Assembly: GCA_963762525.1 (NCBI GenBank)
Contig: CAVXKT010000005.1
Location: forward strand, 124,001-188,000
Length of the DNA: 64,000 nucleotides
Direction: 5' to 3'
DNA from: DATFDN01 sp963762525
Lineage (GTDB): Bacteria; Pseudomonadota; Alphaproteobacteria; Acetobacterales; Acetobacteraceae
The first letter of the stretch is position 1. Every line of letters starts with the position of its first letter. The notes beneath the pieces are model-generated. The model had not been told where the DNA came from, made no database searches, and saw nothing but the letters and a program-made list of their open reading frames with translations. The position numbers and the translations under genes were made by a program. This document shows positions 38,255 to 46,910 of this stretch, piece by piece.

Positions 38255-38890
38255 ATGATCTACGAACTTCGCACCTACACGTTGCACGCGGGAAAGCTGC
38301 CCGCCTATCTCGACCTCGCCGCCAAGGTCGGCCGGCCGGTGCGCGGCAATGATTACGGGATCAATCACGGATACTGGGTCGCCGAGTTCGGCGCCCTCAA
38401 CCAGATTTGGCATCTGTGGAGCTACGATAGCCTGGATGCGCGCGAACGGCTGCGCGGTGAATTGGCGAAGAACGAGCGGTGGCGGACGGAATACACACCG
38501 AACGTGCGCCCGCTGCTGATCCGCCAGGACATTCGGTTTCTCAACCCGGTGATCGACATCAAGCCGCCCGAAGGTGCCGGGCATTTCTAGGAGCTGCGCA
38601 TCTACCGCATCCAGGCGGGGATGGCCGCGACCTGGGCGCAGCTTCTGGTCTCGACGCTGCCGGTGCGCGAACGCTACTCGCCAATCGTCGGCCTATGGAC
38701 CGGCGAGGCGCCGCAGCCGAACGAGGGCGTGCACATCTGGGCTTATCCCGACCTCAACAGCCGCATGAAGGCGCGCGCCGAGGCCGCCGCCGATCCGCAA
38801 TGGCAGGATTTCCTCCGTCAGGCCAACCCGATGCTGGCGGAGATGCACTCCACGCTGCTGCTGCCGACCGCGTTCTCGCCGTTGAAGTAG
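38255..38890 (+). pseudogene. Two-domain NIPSNAP-family protein with in-frame TAG
   Basis: MIYELRTYTLHAGKLPAYLD from ATG 38255 is a NIPSNAP domain start, with NHGYWVAEFGALNQIWHLWS following. The first domain ends KPPEGAGHF, then TAG at 38588-38590, then without a frame change ELRIYRIQAGMAATWAQLL, the start of a second NIPSNAP domain running to TAG 38888-38890. In two-domain members of this family a Tyr (YELR) is expected where the TAG stands, so TAC or TAT has become a stop by a single substitution. Whole length would be 211 residues. Read as is, only the first 111 residues are made, or the second half restarts at ATG 38621. Confidence 0.75.
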
Positions 38891-38894
38891 GCCC

Positions 38895-40483
38895 TCACGG
38901 CCGCATGCCGAACCGGCTCACCCCCGTCATCCGCAACGGCGCCGCCATGTTGGCGAATTCGCAAAGCAGGCGGCGCGAATCGCGCGGGTCGATGATCTCC
39001 TCCACCCAGAACGCCTCCGCCGTGCGGAACGGCGAGCGCAGCGCGTTCAGCCGCGCATCGATCTCCGCCATCTTGGCCGCCGCGTCGGGTGCGGCGTCGA
39101 TCTCGGCGCGATATGCTGCCTCGACCCCGCCCTCCAGCGGCAGCGAGCCCCAAGACGCCGACGGCCACGCATAGCGCAGCGACAACCGCCCGCCCGGCTG
39201 ATGCGCGAGCCCGCCGACGCCGTAAACGTTGCGCACGATGACGCTGCACCACGGCACCGTGGTCTGGCAGATCGCCGAGACCGCACGCACGCCCCAGCGA
39301 ATCGTCGCCGTGCTCTCGGCCGCCAACCCGACTTGAAAGCCGGGGCAATCCACCAGATGCACGATGGGAAAATGGAAGGTCTGCGCCAGATCGACGAAGC
39401 GGATGATCTTCTGGCACGCATCGGCCGTCCAGGCGCCGGCCTGAAACAGCGGGTCGCCCGCCAGCAGCGCCACCGGCCAGCCGTCGAGCCGGGCCAATCC
39501 GGTGATGATCGGGCGACCGAATCCCGGCGTCATCTCGAAGAAACTGTCGCGATCGACCACCGCATGGATGATCGGCCGCATCGCATACGCTTGCTTGCGC
39601 TCGCGCGGCACCGCCGACAGCAGCAATTCATCCCGCCTCGCGGGATCGTCCCAGCCGCGCCGACGCTCCGGCAATTCATGCACCGAGTTCGGCATATAGG
39701 AGAGGAAGCGCCGGGCGATCGCAAAAGCGTCGTCCTCGCTCTCCGCCGCATGGTCGACCGCGCCGCAGCCGATCTGGATTTCCCAGCCGCCCAACTCCTG
39801 CTTGCTGCGCGGCTCGCCCAGGCGCTCGACCACCGGCGGGCCGGCGACGAACACCGCCGACAGCTCCTTCACCATGATCGCATAATGCGCCGCCGCCAGC
39901 CGCGCCGCCCCGAGCCCGGCGACCGAGCCGAGGCCGAGCGCCACCACCGGGATCTGCTCCATGTTGAGAGCGCACAGTTCCATCGAGGAGCCGTCGGAGA
40001 GCCCGCCCGGCAGGTTGGCGCGCCCGGTGGTCTCGATCGTCTTCACCGAGCCGCCGCCGCCCGAACCCTCGATCAATCGAATGAGCGGCAAGCGGAACTG
40101 CCCGCCATCTGCTCTGACATGCGCAGCTTGCCCTTGATCGAGGCATCCGCCGAGCCGCCGCGCACGGTGAAGTCGTCGCCGGCGATCACCACCATCCGCC
40201 CGTCCACAAGCCCGCGCCCGAACACCAGATTCGCGGGCTGGAAGGCGGCGAGCGTGCCGTCTTCGTTGTAGGTGCCGCGCCCGGAGATGGCGCCGATTTC
40301 GTGAAAGCTTTCGGGATCGAGCAGTCGCTCGATCCGCTCGCGCACCGTCAGCCGCCCGCCGGCGCGCTGGCGTGCGACCCGCTCCGCCCCGCCCATCGCG
40401 TGCGCCAGCGCCACCCGGGCGCGCAGCTCCGCCAGCTCCGGTTCCCTCGTGTCGGGCGGGACGGGTTGCGGCATATCGGGCAT
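38895..40483 (-). CDS. Acyl-CoA carboxylase, carboxyltransferase (beta) subunit, one frameshift
   Basis: Reconstructed to about 527 residues, a biotin-dependent carboxyltransferase of the propionyl-/methylcrotonyl-CoA carboxylase type. The N-terminal half has RLTVRERIERLLDPESFHEI and VVIAGDDFTVRGGSADASI; the frame breaks near 40105-40115 between RMSEQ and DGGQFRLPLIRLIEGSGG, perhaps a small deletion at a CAGATGGC-like repeat. The C-terminal half has GPPVVERLGE, ITGLARLDGWPVALLAGDP and FPIVHLVDCPGFQVG. The start at 40483 is MPDMPQP. No biotin carboxylase alpha subunit is adjacent. The divergent enoyl-CoA hydratase suggests a shared acyl-CoA pathway. Confidence 0.82.
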
Positions 40484-40563
40484 GGTTTATCTCCGAGCGC
40501 GGCTTGGCAGGCTTCGCGGCTAAGCGACTTGCCACGTGAGACCGCGAACGGGGAGAGAGAGCC

Positions 40564-41331
40564 ATGGACGAGGTGCTCTACGAGGTGCGCGACGGTATCG
40601 GGCGCATCACCTTCAACCGCCCGGCGCAGCGCAACGCGCTCACCTTCGCCATGTACGAGCGCCTGGGCGAGATCGCCGGGGCGCCGGGAAATGTGCGCGC
40701 GCTGATCCTGACCGGTGCCGGCGAGAAGGCGTTCGCCGCCGGCACCGACATTACCCAATTCCGCGAATTCACCCGACCCGAGGACGCGATCGAATACGAG
40801 GCGCGGCTCGACCGCGTGCTTGCGGTGCTCGAGCGGTGTCCGATTCCCACCATCGCCGCCATCGCCGGCGCCTGCACCGGCGGCGGCGCCGCCATTGCGG
40901 CGTCCTGTGATCTGCGCATCGCCGCCCGCAACGCCCGCTTCGGCTTCCCCATCGCACGCACCCTCGGCAATTGCCTGTCGATGGCCAACTACGCGCGCCT
41001 CGCCGACCTGATCGGGACCGCGCGCGTGACCGAGATCATCTTCACCGCCCGGCTGGTTGACGCCGAGGAGGCGCGCGCGATCGGCCTGGTGAGCGAGATT
41101 CTGGACGACGCCGCCTCACTCGCGGCCCGCGCCGACGAACTGGCCCGCCTGGTCGCCTCCCATGCTCCCCTCACCTTGCGCGCCACCAAGGAGGCGCTGC
41201 GCCGGCTGCGCACCGAAGGTCCCGGCGCCGATGCCGAGGACCTGATCCGGATGTGCTACATGAGCCAAGACTTCCGCGAAGGGTTGGAGGCGTTTCTGGC
41301 GAAACGGGCGCCGGCGTGGCGGGGGGAGTGA
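40564..41331 (+). CDS. Enoyl-CoA hydratase/isomerase family protein
   Basis: A 255-residue crotonase-fold enzyme. It has NRPAQRNALTFAMYERL near the start, the oxyanion loop KAFAAGTDITQFREF near residue 60, GACTGGGAAIAASCDLRIAA near 102, and ends LEAFLAKRAPAW. ATG 40564 follows GGGGAGAGAGAGCC. It is divergent from the carboxyltransferase gene with an 80-base shared promoter region. Closest to the broad group acting on short or branched enoyl-CoAs; exact substrate unknown. Confidence 0.88.
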   Translation: MDEVLYEVRDGIGRITFNRPAQRNALTFAMYERLGEIAGAPGNVRALILTGAGEKAFAAGTDITQFREFTRPEDAIEYEARLDRVLAVLERCPIPTIAAIAGACTGGGAAIAASCDLRIAARNARFGFPIARTLGNCLSMANYARLADLIGTARVTEIIFTARLVDAEEARAIGLVSEILDDAASLAARADELARLVASHAPLTLRATKEALRRLRTEGPGADAEDLIRMCYMSQDFREGLEAFLAKRAPAWRGE

Positions 41332-41336
41332 CGTCC

Positions 41337-42212
41337 ATGGGGGTACGGGGCAAAGAGATGATGGACCAAAACCCTTTAAGAGAGTTCGGGACAACAGCTA
41401 AAGGTCTATCGAGAAATCCGCTTGGTATCATAGCACTTTTTATCGTCTTAGTGTACGGATTGGCTTGCCTGGTCGTGATTACTGGTGGGTCGCTTAGGCT
41501 TTCAGAGCGGCTACCAATCATATGTTTCCTCATTGCATTTCCGTTTGCGGTTCTCGGCGTCTTTACGTACCTGGTGGCTTTCAGGGCGGGCCAGCTCTTT
41601 GCACCTGGTGACTTTAAGAAAGAAGAGACTTATCTCGAACTTCAAAGGATGAGCCTTTCAGCCGTAGCATCCCTCACTGCTGCAAAACAGCAACCCAAGG
41701 ATCAAGTTCGAACCTCCTCGGGAAATATTCAAATTGAGGATGTAGTGCGCAGTGTTGAAAGCGCCGTCAAACTTGTTCAGGAGGGCACAAAAAATTCTGT
41801 AGTTCTTTGGGTTGACGATAATCCTCAAAACAACGTGTATGAGCGGAAAGCGCTTGAGTCGGTGGGGATTGGGTTCGTCCTCTCGGGAAATACCGCCGAG
41901 GCTTTGAACATCCTATCCATGCGGCCGTTCGGCGCGATCATCTCGGACATGGGGCGCCGCGAGGGGCCTCGGGAGGGCTACGCTCTTCTAGATGCGTTGC
42001 GCGCTCGCGGCGACGATACGCCACTGTTCTTTTATGCCAGCAGCAACTCCCCAGAGCATAGGCGGGAGACACTTGAGCATGGAGGGCAAGGCTGCACGAA
42101 TGATGGTCAGGAACTTTTCGAGATGGTGACAAAGGTTATTTTCGGCCGGCAGCTTCCTGGACGTGGCCGACAAGTGAAAGGATGGTCTGCCCGTATGAGT
42201 AGGAGAGCCTAA
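41337..42212 (+). CDS. Membrane-anchored protein with an atypical response-regulator receiver domain
   Basis: About 291 residues. Two hydrophobic segments (about 27-51 and 63-85) form a membrane hairpin, followed by a helical linker (about 100-160) and a receiver-like domain from about 162: VVLWVDDNPQNNVYERKAL supplies the acidic pair, AIISDMGRREG holds the Asp at the phospho-acceptor position, and FFYASSNSPEHRRETLEHGG replaces the usual Thr/Ser segment. Where canonical receivers have the Lys-Pro, this one has QGCTNDGQELF, so the conserved Lys is absent. Base composition is visibly lower in GC than both neighbours, hinting at acquisition. Start ATG 41337 is uncertain; 41358/41361 follow CAAAGAG. 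No histidine kinase nearby. Confidence 0.65.
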   Translation: MGVRGKEMMDQNPLREFGTTAKGLSRNPLGIIALFIVLVYGLACLVVITGGSLRLSERLPIICFLIAFPFAVLGVFTYLVAFRAGQLFAPGDFKKEETYLELQRMSLSAVASLTAAKQQPKDQVRTSSGNIQIEDVVRSVESAVKLVQEGTKNSVVLWVDDNPQNNVYERKALESVGIGFVLSGNTAEALNILSMRPFGAIISDMGRREGPREGYALLDALRARGDDTPLFFYASSNSPEHRRETLEHGGQGCTNDGQELFEMVTKVIFGRQLPGRGRQVKGWSARMSRRA

Positions 42213-42423
42213 AGACTTGTTTTTTTGCTGGCGTGCGTCCTCCCGCCCGCGGTGATTGCCTTGGAAATGGCAGGTCGACCAAAGATTCATCGAGGCGCTA
42301 CCCCCTTTAACAACGCTGCGCCTCGGCGCTGAGAGTACGATAATATCCGCCGCCGCATTATTTGGCCCTGGGCCGGGCTCCTCGGGTACCGCGTCGCGTG
42401 CGCACCAACGGGAAGGAAACATC

Positions 42424-45243
42424 ATGGCCGGCGTCGATATCCTCGCCTCGGCTTTCAGCGGCGCCAACGCCGCTTTCCTCGGCGATCTCTACGCCCGATG
42501 GGCCCGGGATCCGGACGCTGTCGATCCGAGCTTCGCCGAGCTGTTCGGCGCGCTGAACGAGGACGCGCGCGCCGTCATCAGCGAAGCGACCGGCGCCTCC
42601 TGGGCGCCGCACCCGGCACCGAGGGAAGCACCAGCCCCGGCCGAGGCGCCGCGTAGTGCCATCGTCGCCTCGCTCCGCGCGCTCATGTTGATCCGCAGCT
42701 ACCGCGTACGCGGGCATCTGGAGGCCCGTCTCGATCCGCTTGGGGCTGCAAATTCCGCCCCCCACCCGGAGCTTGATCCGGCAACCTACGGCTTCACTGC
42801 TTCCGATCTCGACCGCTCGATTTTCATCGACAACGTGCTCGGTCGCGAGACCGCCACCTTGCGCGAGATCGTCGCCATCCTGCGCGAGACCTATTGCGGG
42901 CATATCGGCGTCGAGTTCATGCACATCCAGGATCCCGGACAGAAGGCCTGGATCCAGCAAAAGGTCGAGGGCGCGCCCTGGCGTGCCGGCTTCGGCAACG
43001 AAGAGCGGCGAGCGATCCTGCGCCAGCTCACCGAGGCCGAGGGTTTCGAGGCATTCTGCCAACGCCGATATGTCACCACCAAGCGGTTCGGGCTCGAAGG
43101 CGGCAAATCGAGCATCCCGGCGTTGCAAGCGATCATCGAGACCGCGGCAGCCGACGGCGTGAAGGAGATCGCCATCGGCATGCCGCATCGCGGCCGCCTC
43201 AACACCCTGGTCAACATCGTCCGCAAGCCGTTCACCGCCGTGTTCAGCGAATTCGGCGGCGAGAGCTTCAAGCCGGATGCCGTGCAGGGCTCGGGTGACG
43301 TGAAATACCATCTCGGCACCTCGACCGACGTCGATGTCGCCGGCCACAGCGTGCACCTCTCCCTGCAACCCAACCCATCGCACCTCGAGGCGGTCGATCC
43401 GGTGGTGATGGGCAAGGTGCGCGCCCGTCAGGACGAGGCCGGCGACACGCGAAGCCGGCGGTCGGTGATGGCCGTGCTGATGCACGGCGACGCCGCCTTC
43501 GCCGGTCAGGGCCTGGTTTACGAGACGCTGGCGATGAGCCAGCTCATCGGCTATCGCACCGGCGGCACCGTGCATCTGGTGCTCAACAACCAGATCGGCT
43601 TCACCACCGTCCCCGCGCACGCCTATTCCGGTCTCTATTGCACCGACATCGCCAAGGCGATCCAGGCACCGATTCTGCACGTCAACGGCGACGATCCCGA
43701 GGCGGTGGTGTTCTGCGCCCGGATGGCGGCCGAGTTCCGCATGAAATTCGGCGCCGACATCGTGCTCGATGTCGTATGTTATCGCCGCCACGGGCACAAC
43801 GAAACCGACGAGCCGGCGTTCACGCAACCGCTGATGTATCGCGCCATCAACGCGCAGAAGACCACGCGCGCGCTCTATGCCGAGCACCTCGCCGCCGAGG
43901 GCGTGGTGGCGGAGGCGGAGGCGAAGGCGATGTGGGATGAGTTCACCCAGCGCCTCGATGACGCCAACAAGGCCGCGCAATCCTACAAGCCGAACAAGGC
44001 CGACTGGCTGGAGGGGCATTGGGCCGGCCTGTCGCGCCCCGACGCCGAGCCCGACCGGAACGAGGAGGCGACCGGCGTCGATCCCGCGATGCTGCGCCGC
44101 GTCGGGCAGGCATTGGCGCACACGCCCGAGGCGTTCCGCCTCAATCCGAAGATCGCTCGCCAGTTGGACGCCAAGCGCCACATGATCGAGAGCGGCGAGG
44201 GCATCGACTGGGCGACCGGCGAGGCGCTCGCCTTCGGCTCGCTGCTGCTGGAAGGCAGTCGCGTCCGCCTCTCGGGCGAGGACAGCCAGCGCGGCACCTT
44301 CAGCCATCGCCACGCCGTGCTGATCGACCAGGAGAGTCAGGACGAGTACGTGCCGCTCAATAACATCGCGCCCGAGCAGGCGAAGATCGAGATCTATAAC
44401 TCTCTGTTGTCGGAACAGGGCGTGCTCGGCTTCGAATACGGCTACTCGCTCGCCGACCCGCGCACCCTGGTGCTGTGGGAGGCGCAGTTCGGCGATTTCG
44501 CCAACGGCGCGCAGGTCATCATCGACCAGTTCATCGCCAGCGGCGAGACCAAATGGCTGCGCATGTCGGGTCTGACGCTGTTGCTGCCGCACGGCTACGA
44601 AGGACAGGGGCCGGAGCACTCCTCGGCGCGCATCGAGCGCTATCTGCAACTCTGCGCCGAGCGCAACATGGCGGTGTGCAACCCGACCACACCGGCCAAC
44701 TACTTCCATTTGCTGCGCCGTCAGCTCAAGCGCGATTTCCGCAAGCCGCTCGTGGTGTTCACGCCGAAATCGCTGCTGCGCCACAAGCTCGCCGTCTCGC
44801 CGCTGCACGAAATGGCGAGCGGCAGCCGGTTTCAGTACGTGATCCCGGAGATCGATCGCATCGGCGAGGAGGCGGTGCGCCGCGTCGTGCTATGCTCCGG
44901 CAAGGTCTATTACGATCTGCTGACGGCGCGGCGGGAGCGCAGCCTCAACGATGTCGCCCTGTTGCGCCTGGAGCAACTGCACCCGTTTCCGGAAAAGACG
45001 CTGGCGCGGCGGCTCGCGCCCTATTCCCATGCCGAGCTCGTCTGGTGCCAGGAGGAGCCGGAGAACATGGGCGCCTGGAGCTTCGTCGATCGCCGCATCG
45101 AAAGGGTGTTGGCGATGCTGGACGGTGCGGCGAAGCGTCCGCGCTATATCGGCCGATCGGAGGCGGCGAGCCCGGCGACCGGCCAGGCGCAAGTCCACGC
45201 CGCCGAACAGACGGCCCTGGTGACGGCATCGCTCGGCGAGTAG
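42424..45243 (+). CDS. sucA: 2-oxoglutarate dehydrogenase E1 component
   Basis: A 939-residue thiamine-diphosphate-dependent E1 decarboxylating 2-oxoglutarate and passing the succinyl group to the lipoyl arm of E2. The N-terminal segment (AFSGANAAFLGDLYARWARD) is the E2-binding part typical of SucA; IGMPHRGRLNTLVNIVRKPF, GDVKYHLGTSTD, GDAAFAGQGLVYETLAMS and YRRHGHNETDEPAFTQP mark the active-site and cofactor regions; LPHGYEGQGPEHSSARIERY is in the C-terminal domain. ATG 42424 follows GGAAGGAAACATC. The gene is complete with no frame damage over 2.8 kb. First gene of the sucA-sucB-X-lpdA operon. Confidence 0.97.
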   Translation: MAGVDILASAFSGANAAFLGDLYARWARDPDAVDPSFAELFGALNEDARAVISEATGASWAPHPAPREAPAPAEAPRSAIVASLRALMLIRSYRVRGHLEARLDPLGAANSAPHPELDPATYGFTASDLDRSIFIDNVLGRETATLREIVAILRETYCGHIGVEFMHIQDPGQKAWIQQKVEGAPWRAGFGNEERRAILRQLTEAEGFEAFCQRRYVTTKRFGLEGGKSSIPALQAIIETAAADGVKEIAIGMPHRGRLNTLVNIVRKPFTAVFSEFGGESFKPDAVQGSGDVKYHLGTSTDVDVAGHSVHLSLQPNPSHLEAVDPVVMGKVRARQDEAGDTRSRRSVMAVLMHGDAAFAGQGLVYETLAMSQLIGYRTGGTVHLVLNNQIGFTTVPAHAYSGLYCTDIAKAIQAPILHVNGDDPEAVVFCARMAAEFRMKFGADIVLDVVCYRRHGHNETDEPAFTQPLMYRAINAQKTTRALYAEHLAAEGVVAEAEAKAMWDEFTQRLDDANKAAQSYKPNKADWLEGHWAGLSRPDAEPDRNEEATGVDPAMLRRVGQALAHTPEAFRLNPKIARQLDAKRHMIESGEGIDWATGEALAFGSLLLEGSRVRLSGEDSQRGTFSHRHAVLIDQESQDEYVPLNNIAPEQAKIEIYNSLLSEQGVLGFEYGYSLADPRTLVLWEAQFGDFANGAQVIIDQFIASGETKWLRMSGLTLLLPHGYEGQGPEHSSARIERYLQLCAERNMAVCNPTTPANYFHLLRRQLKRDFRKPLVVFTPKSLLRHKLAVSPLHEMASGSRFQYVIPEIDRIGEEAVRRVVLCSGKVYYDLLTARRERSLNDVALLRLEQLHPFPEKTLARRLAPYSHAELVWCQEEPENMGAWSFVDRRIERVLAMLDGAAKRPRYIGRSEAASPATGQAQVHAAEQTALVTASLGE

Positions 45244-45252
45244 GGAGCGGAG

Positions 45253-46563
45253 ATGACAACCGAGATTAAGGTCCCGACGCTCGGCGAGAGCGTGACTTCG
45301 GCGACCGTCGCCCGCTGGCTCAAGCAGGCCGGCGAGGCCGTCGCCGTCGACGAGCCGCTGGTCGAGTTGGAAACCGACAAGGTGACGGTCGAGGTCAATG
45401 CGCCCGAGGCGGGCGTGCTGGCTTCGATCAGCGCCGACGAGGGGGCCGAAGTCGCCCCGGGCGCGACGCTCGGGATGGTAGAGCCGGGCGCGACAACGGC
45501 GAGGCCCGCCGCCGGACCGGCGCCGGCATCGGAGCCGCCGAAGCCCCCGCCCGCCGCCAAACCGGCGCCAGCACCGACGAAGTCCGCTCCCGTGAGCGCC
45601 CCGCAATCACCGAGCCTGCGCGCCGCCGCCAACCCGCCGCCCGGCGTCAATCCGCCGCCTGCCCCGCCCGGCCCGGTGGCCCGCCCGGCCGCCACCCCGC
45701 CGCCGATGCCGTCGGCGGCGAAGCTGATGGCCGAGCAGCATGTCTCCGATGTGCCCGGAACCGGCAAGGACGGACGGATCACCAAGGGCGACGTGCTCGC
45801 GTTCCTGAACCGTCCGGCACCGCAGCCGGCCGCCCCGGTCGCCAGGCCCCCCCGCGAGGGCGACCCGCGCGAAGAGCGGAAGCCCATGACGCGCCTTCGC
45901 CGCACCATCGCCGCGCGGCTGAAGGAGGCGCAGAACACCGCCGCCATGCTGACCACCTTCAACGAGGTGGACATGAGCGCGGTGATGGCACTGCGGTCGG
46001 AGTATCGCGACGCCTTCGAGAAGAAGCATCAGGTGCGCCTCGGCTTCATGGGCTTCTTCGTGCGCGCGTGCGTCGCCGGACTGCGGGAGTTCCCGGCGGC
46101 GAACGCCGAGATCGACGGCGAGGACATCGTCTATCGCAACTTCGTCAACATGGGCATCGCGGTCGGCGGGGCGAATGGGCTCGTGGTGCCGGTCATTCGC
46201 GACGCCGACGCGATGGGCTTGGCGGAGATCGAGCGCCGCGTCGCCGACTATGGCCGCCGTGCCCGCGACGGCGCGCTGAAGCTCGACGAGTTGGCGGGCG
46301 GCACGTTCAGCATCACCAATGGCGGCGTCTATGGCTCGCTGATGTCCACGCCGATCCTCAACCCGCCGCAATCGGCGATCCTCGGGATGCACAAGATCCA
46401 GCAGCGCCCGATGGTGGTGGACGGCAAGATCGAGGCGCGGCCGATGATGTATCTGGCGCTCAGCTACGACCACCGCATCGTGGACGGGCGCGAGGCGGTG
46501 TCGTTCCTGGTGCGCGTGAAGGAAGGCGTCGAGGACCCGCGCCGGCTGCTGCTGGATTTGTAG
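45253..46563 (+). CDS. sucB: Dihydrolipoyl succinyltransferase (E2)
   Basis: A 436-residue E2. An N-terminal lipoyl domain (about 1-76) has the lipoylated Lys in ELETDKVTVEV; a long Ala/Pro linker follows; the E1/E3-binding domain (about 155-190) reads AAKLMAEQHVSDVPGTGKDG; the C-terminal catalytic domain has the LSYDHRIVDGREAVSF motif with the catalytic His. Nine bases separate it from sucA. The Pro/Ala-rich linker is unusually long but normal in kind. Confidence 0.96.
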   Translation: MTTEIKVPTLGESVTSATVARWLKQAGEAVAVDEPLVELETDKVTVEVNAPEAGVLASISADEGAEVAPGATLGMVEPGATTARPAAGPAPASEPPKPPPAAKPAPAPTKSAPVSAPQSPSLRAAANPPPGVNPPPAPPGPVARPAATPPPMPSAAKLMAEQHVSDVPGTGKDGRITKGDVLAFLNRPAPQPAAPVARPPREGDPREERKPMTRLRRTIAARLKEAQNTAAMLTTFNEVDMSAVMALRSEYRDAFEKKHQVRLGFMGFFVRACVAGLREFPAANAEIDGEDIVYRNFVNMGIAVGGANGLVVPVIRDADAMGLAEIERRVADYGRRARDGALKLDELAGGTFSITNGGVYGSLMSTPILNPPQSAILGMHKIQQRPMVVDGKIEARPMMYLALSYDHRIVDGREAVSFLVRVKEGVEDPRRLLLDL

Positions 46564-46565
46564 CG

Positions 46566-46910
46566 ATGGACCAGCCAGTGCACGATCCGGGCATGGAAGG
46601 GCGAGTAGAGCGGCTTGAACGCGACATGGCCGACGTCAAGGCGACGCTGGGCCGCATCGAGCCAATGATCATCTCGATGCACGCGCAAATGCCCCACCTC
46701 GCGACGAAAGCCGAACTGGAACGGGTTCGTGGCGAAATCGAAGCGAAGATTGAAGGGCTGCGCGGCGAGACCCGCGCCGGGTTGGCGGCGAAGCCAGGCT
46801 ACGGCGCGATGTGGAGCATGGGAATCGCACTGTTCGCGTTGGTGGTGGCCGCCATATCGGCCGGTGCCGCCTACCTGCCGCTGCTATCTCGCTCATTGCG
46901 CGCAAGCTGA
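46566..46910 (+). CDS. Small coiled-coil protein with C-terminal membrane anchor, inside the suc operon
   Basis: A 114-residue protein starting at ATG 46566, three bases after sucB, its stop TGA overlapping the lpdA ATG (TGATG). Residues about 10-75 form a charged coiled coil (RVERLERDMADVKATLGRIE, ELERVRGEIEAKIEGLRGET); residues about 85-108 form one membrane helix (GIALFALVVAAISAGAAYLP). It resembles the many small tail-anchored coiled-coil proteins of alphaproteobacteria, but I know no named family. Its position between E2 and E3 genes, translationally coupled to E3, hints at a partner or membrane tether of the complex; this is inference. Confidence 0.7.
   Translation: MDQPVHDPGMEGRVERLERDMADVKATLGRIEPMIISMHAQMPHLATKAELERVRGEIEAKIEGLRGETRAGLAAKPGYGAMWSMGIALFALVVAAISAGAAYLPLLSRSLRAS

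Noticed and set aside
38588..38590. TAG as pyrrolysine or another recoded codon
   Set aside because: Other genes here end in TAG (for example carboxylases' neighbours, greA, ilvA, sucA), no pyl genes are seen, and a Tyr codon differs by one base.
42358..44808. An 816-codon open frame on the minus strand
   Set aside because: It lies antisense to sucA, whose protein motifs are unambiguous. The opposite frame is His/Arg/Leu-rich, the usual shadow of GC-rich coding DNA.
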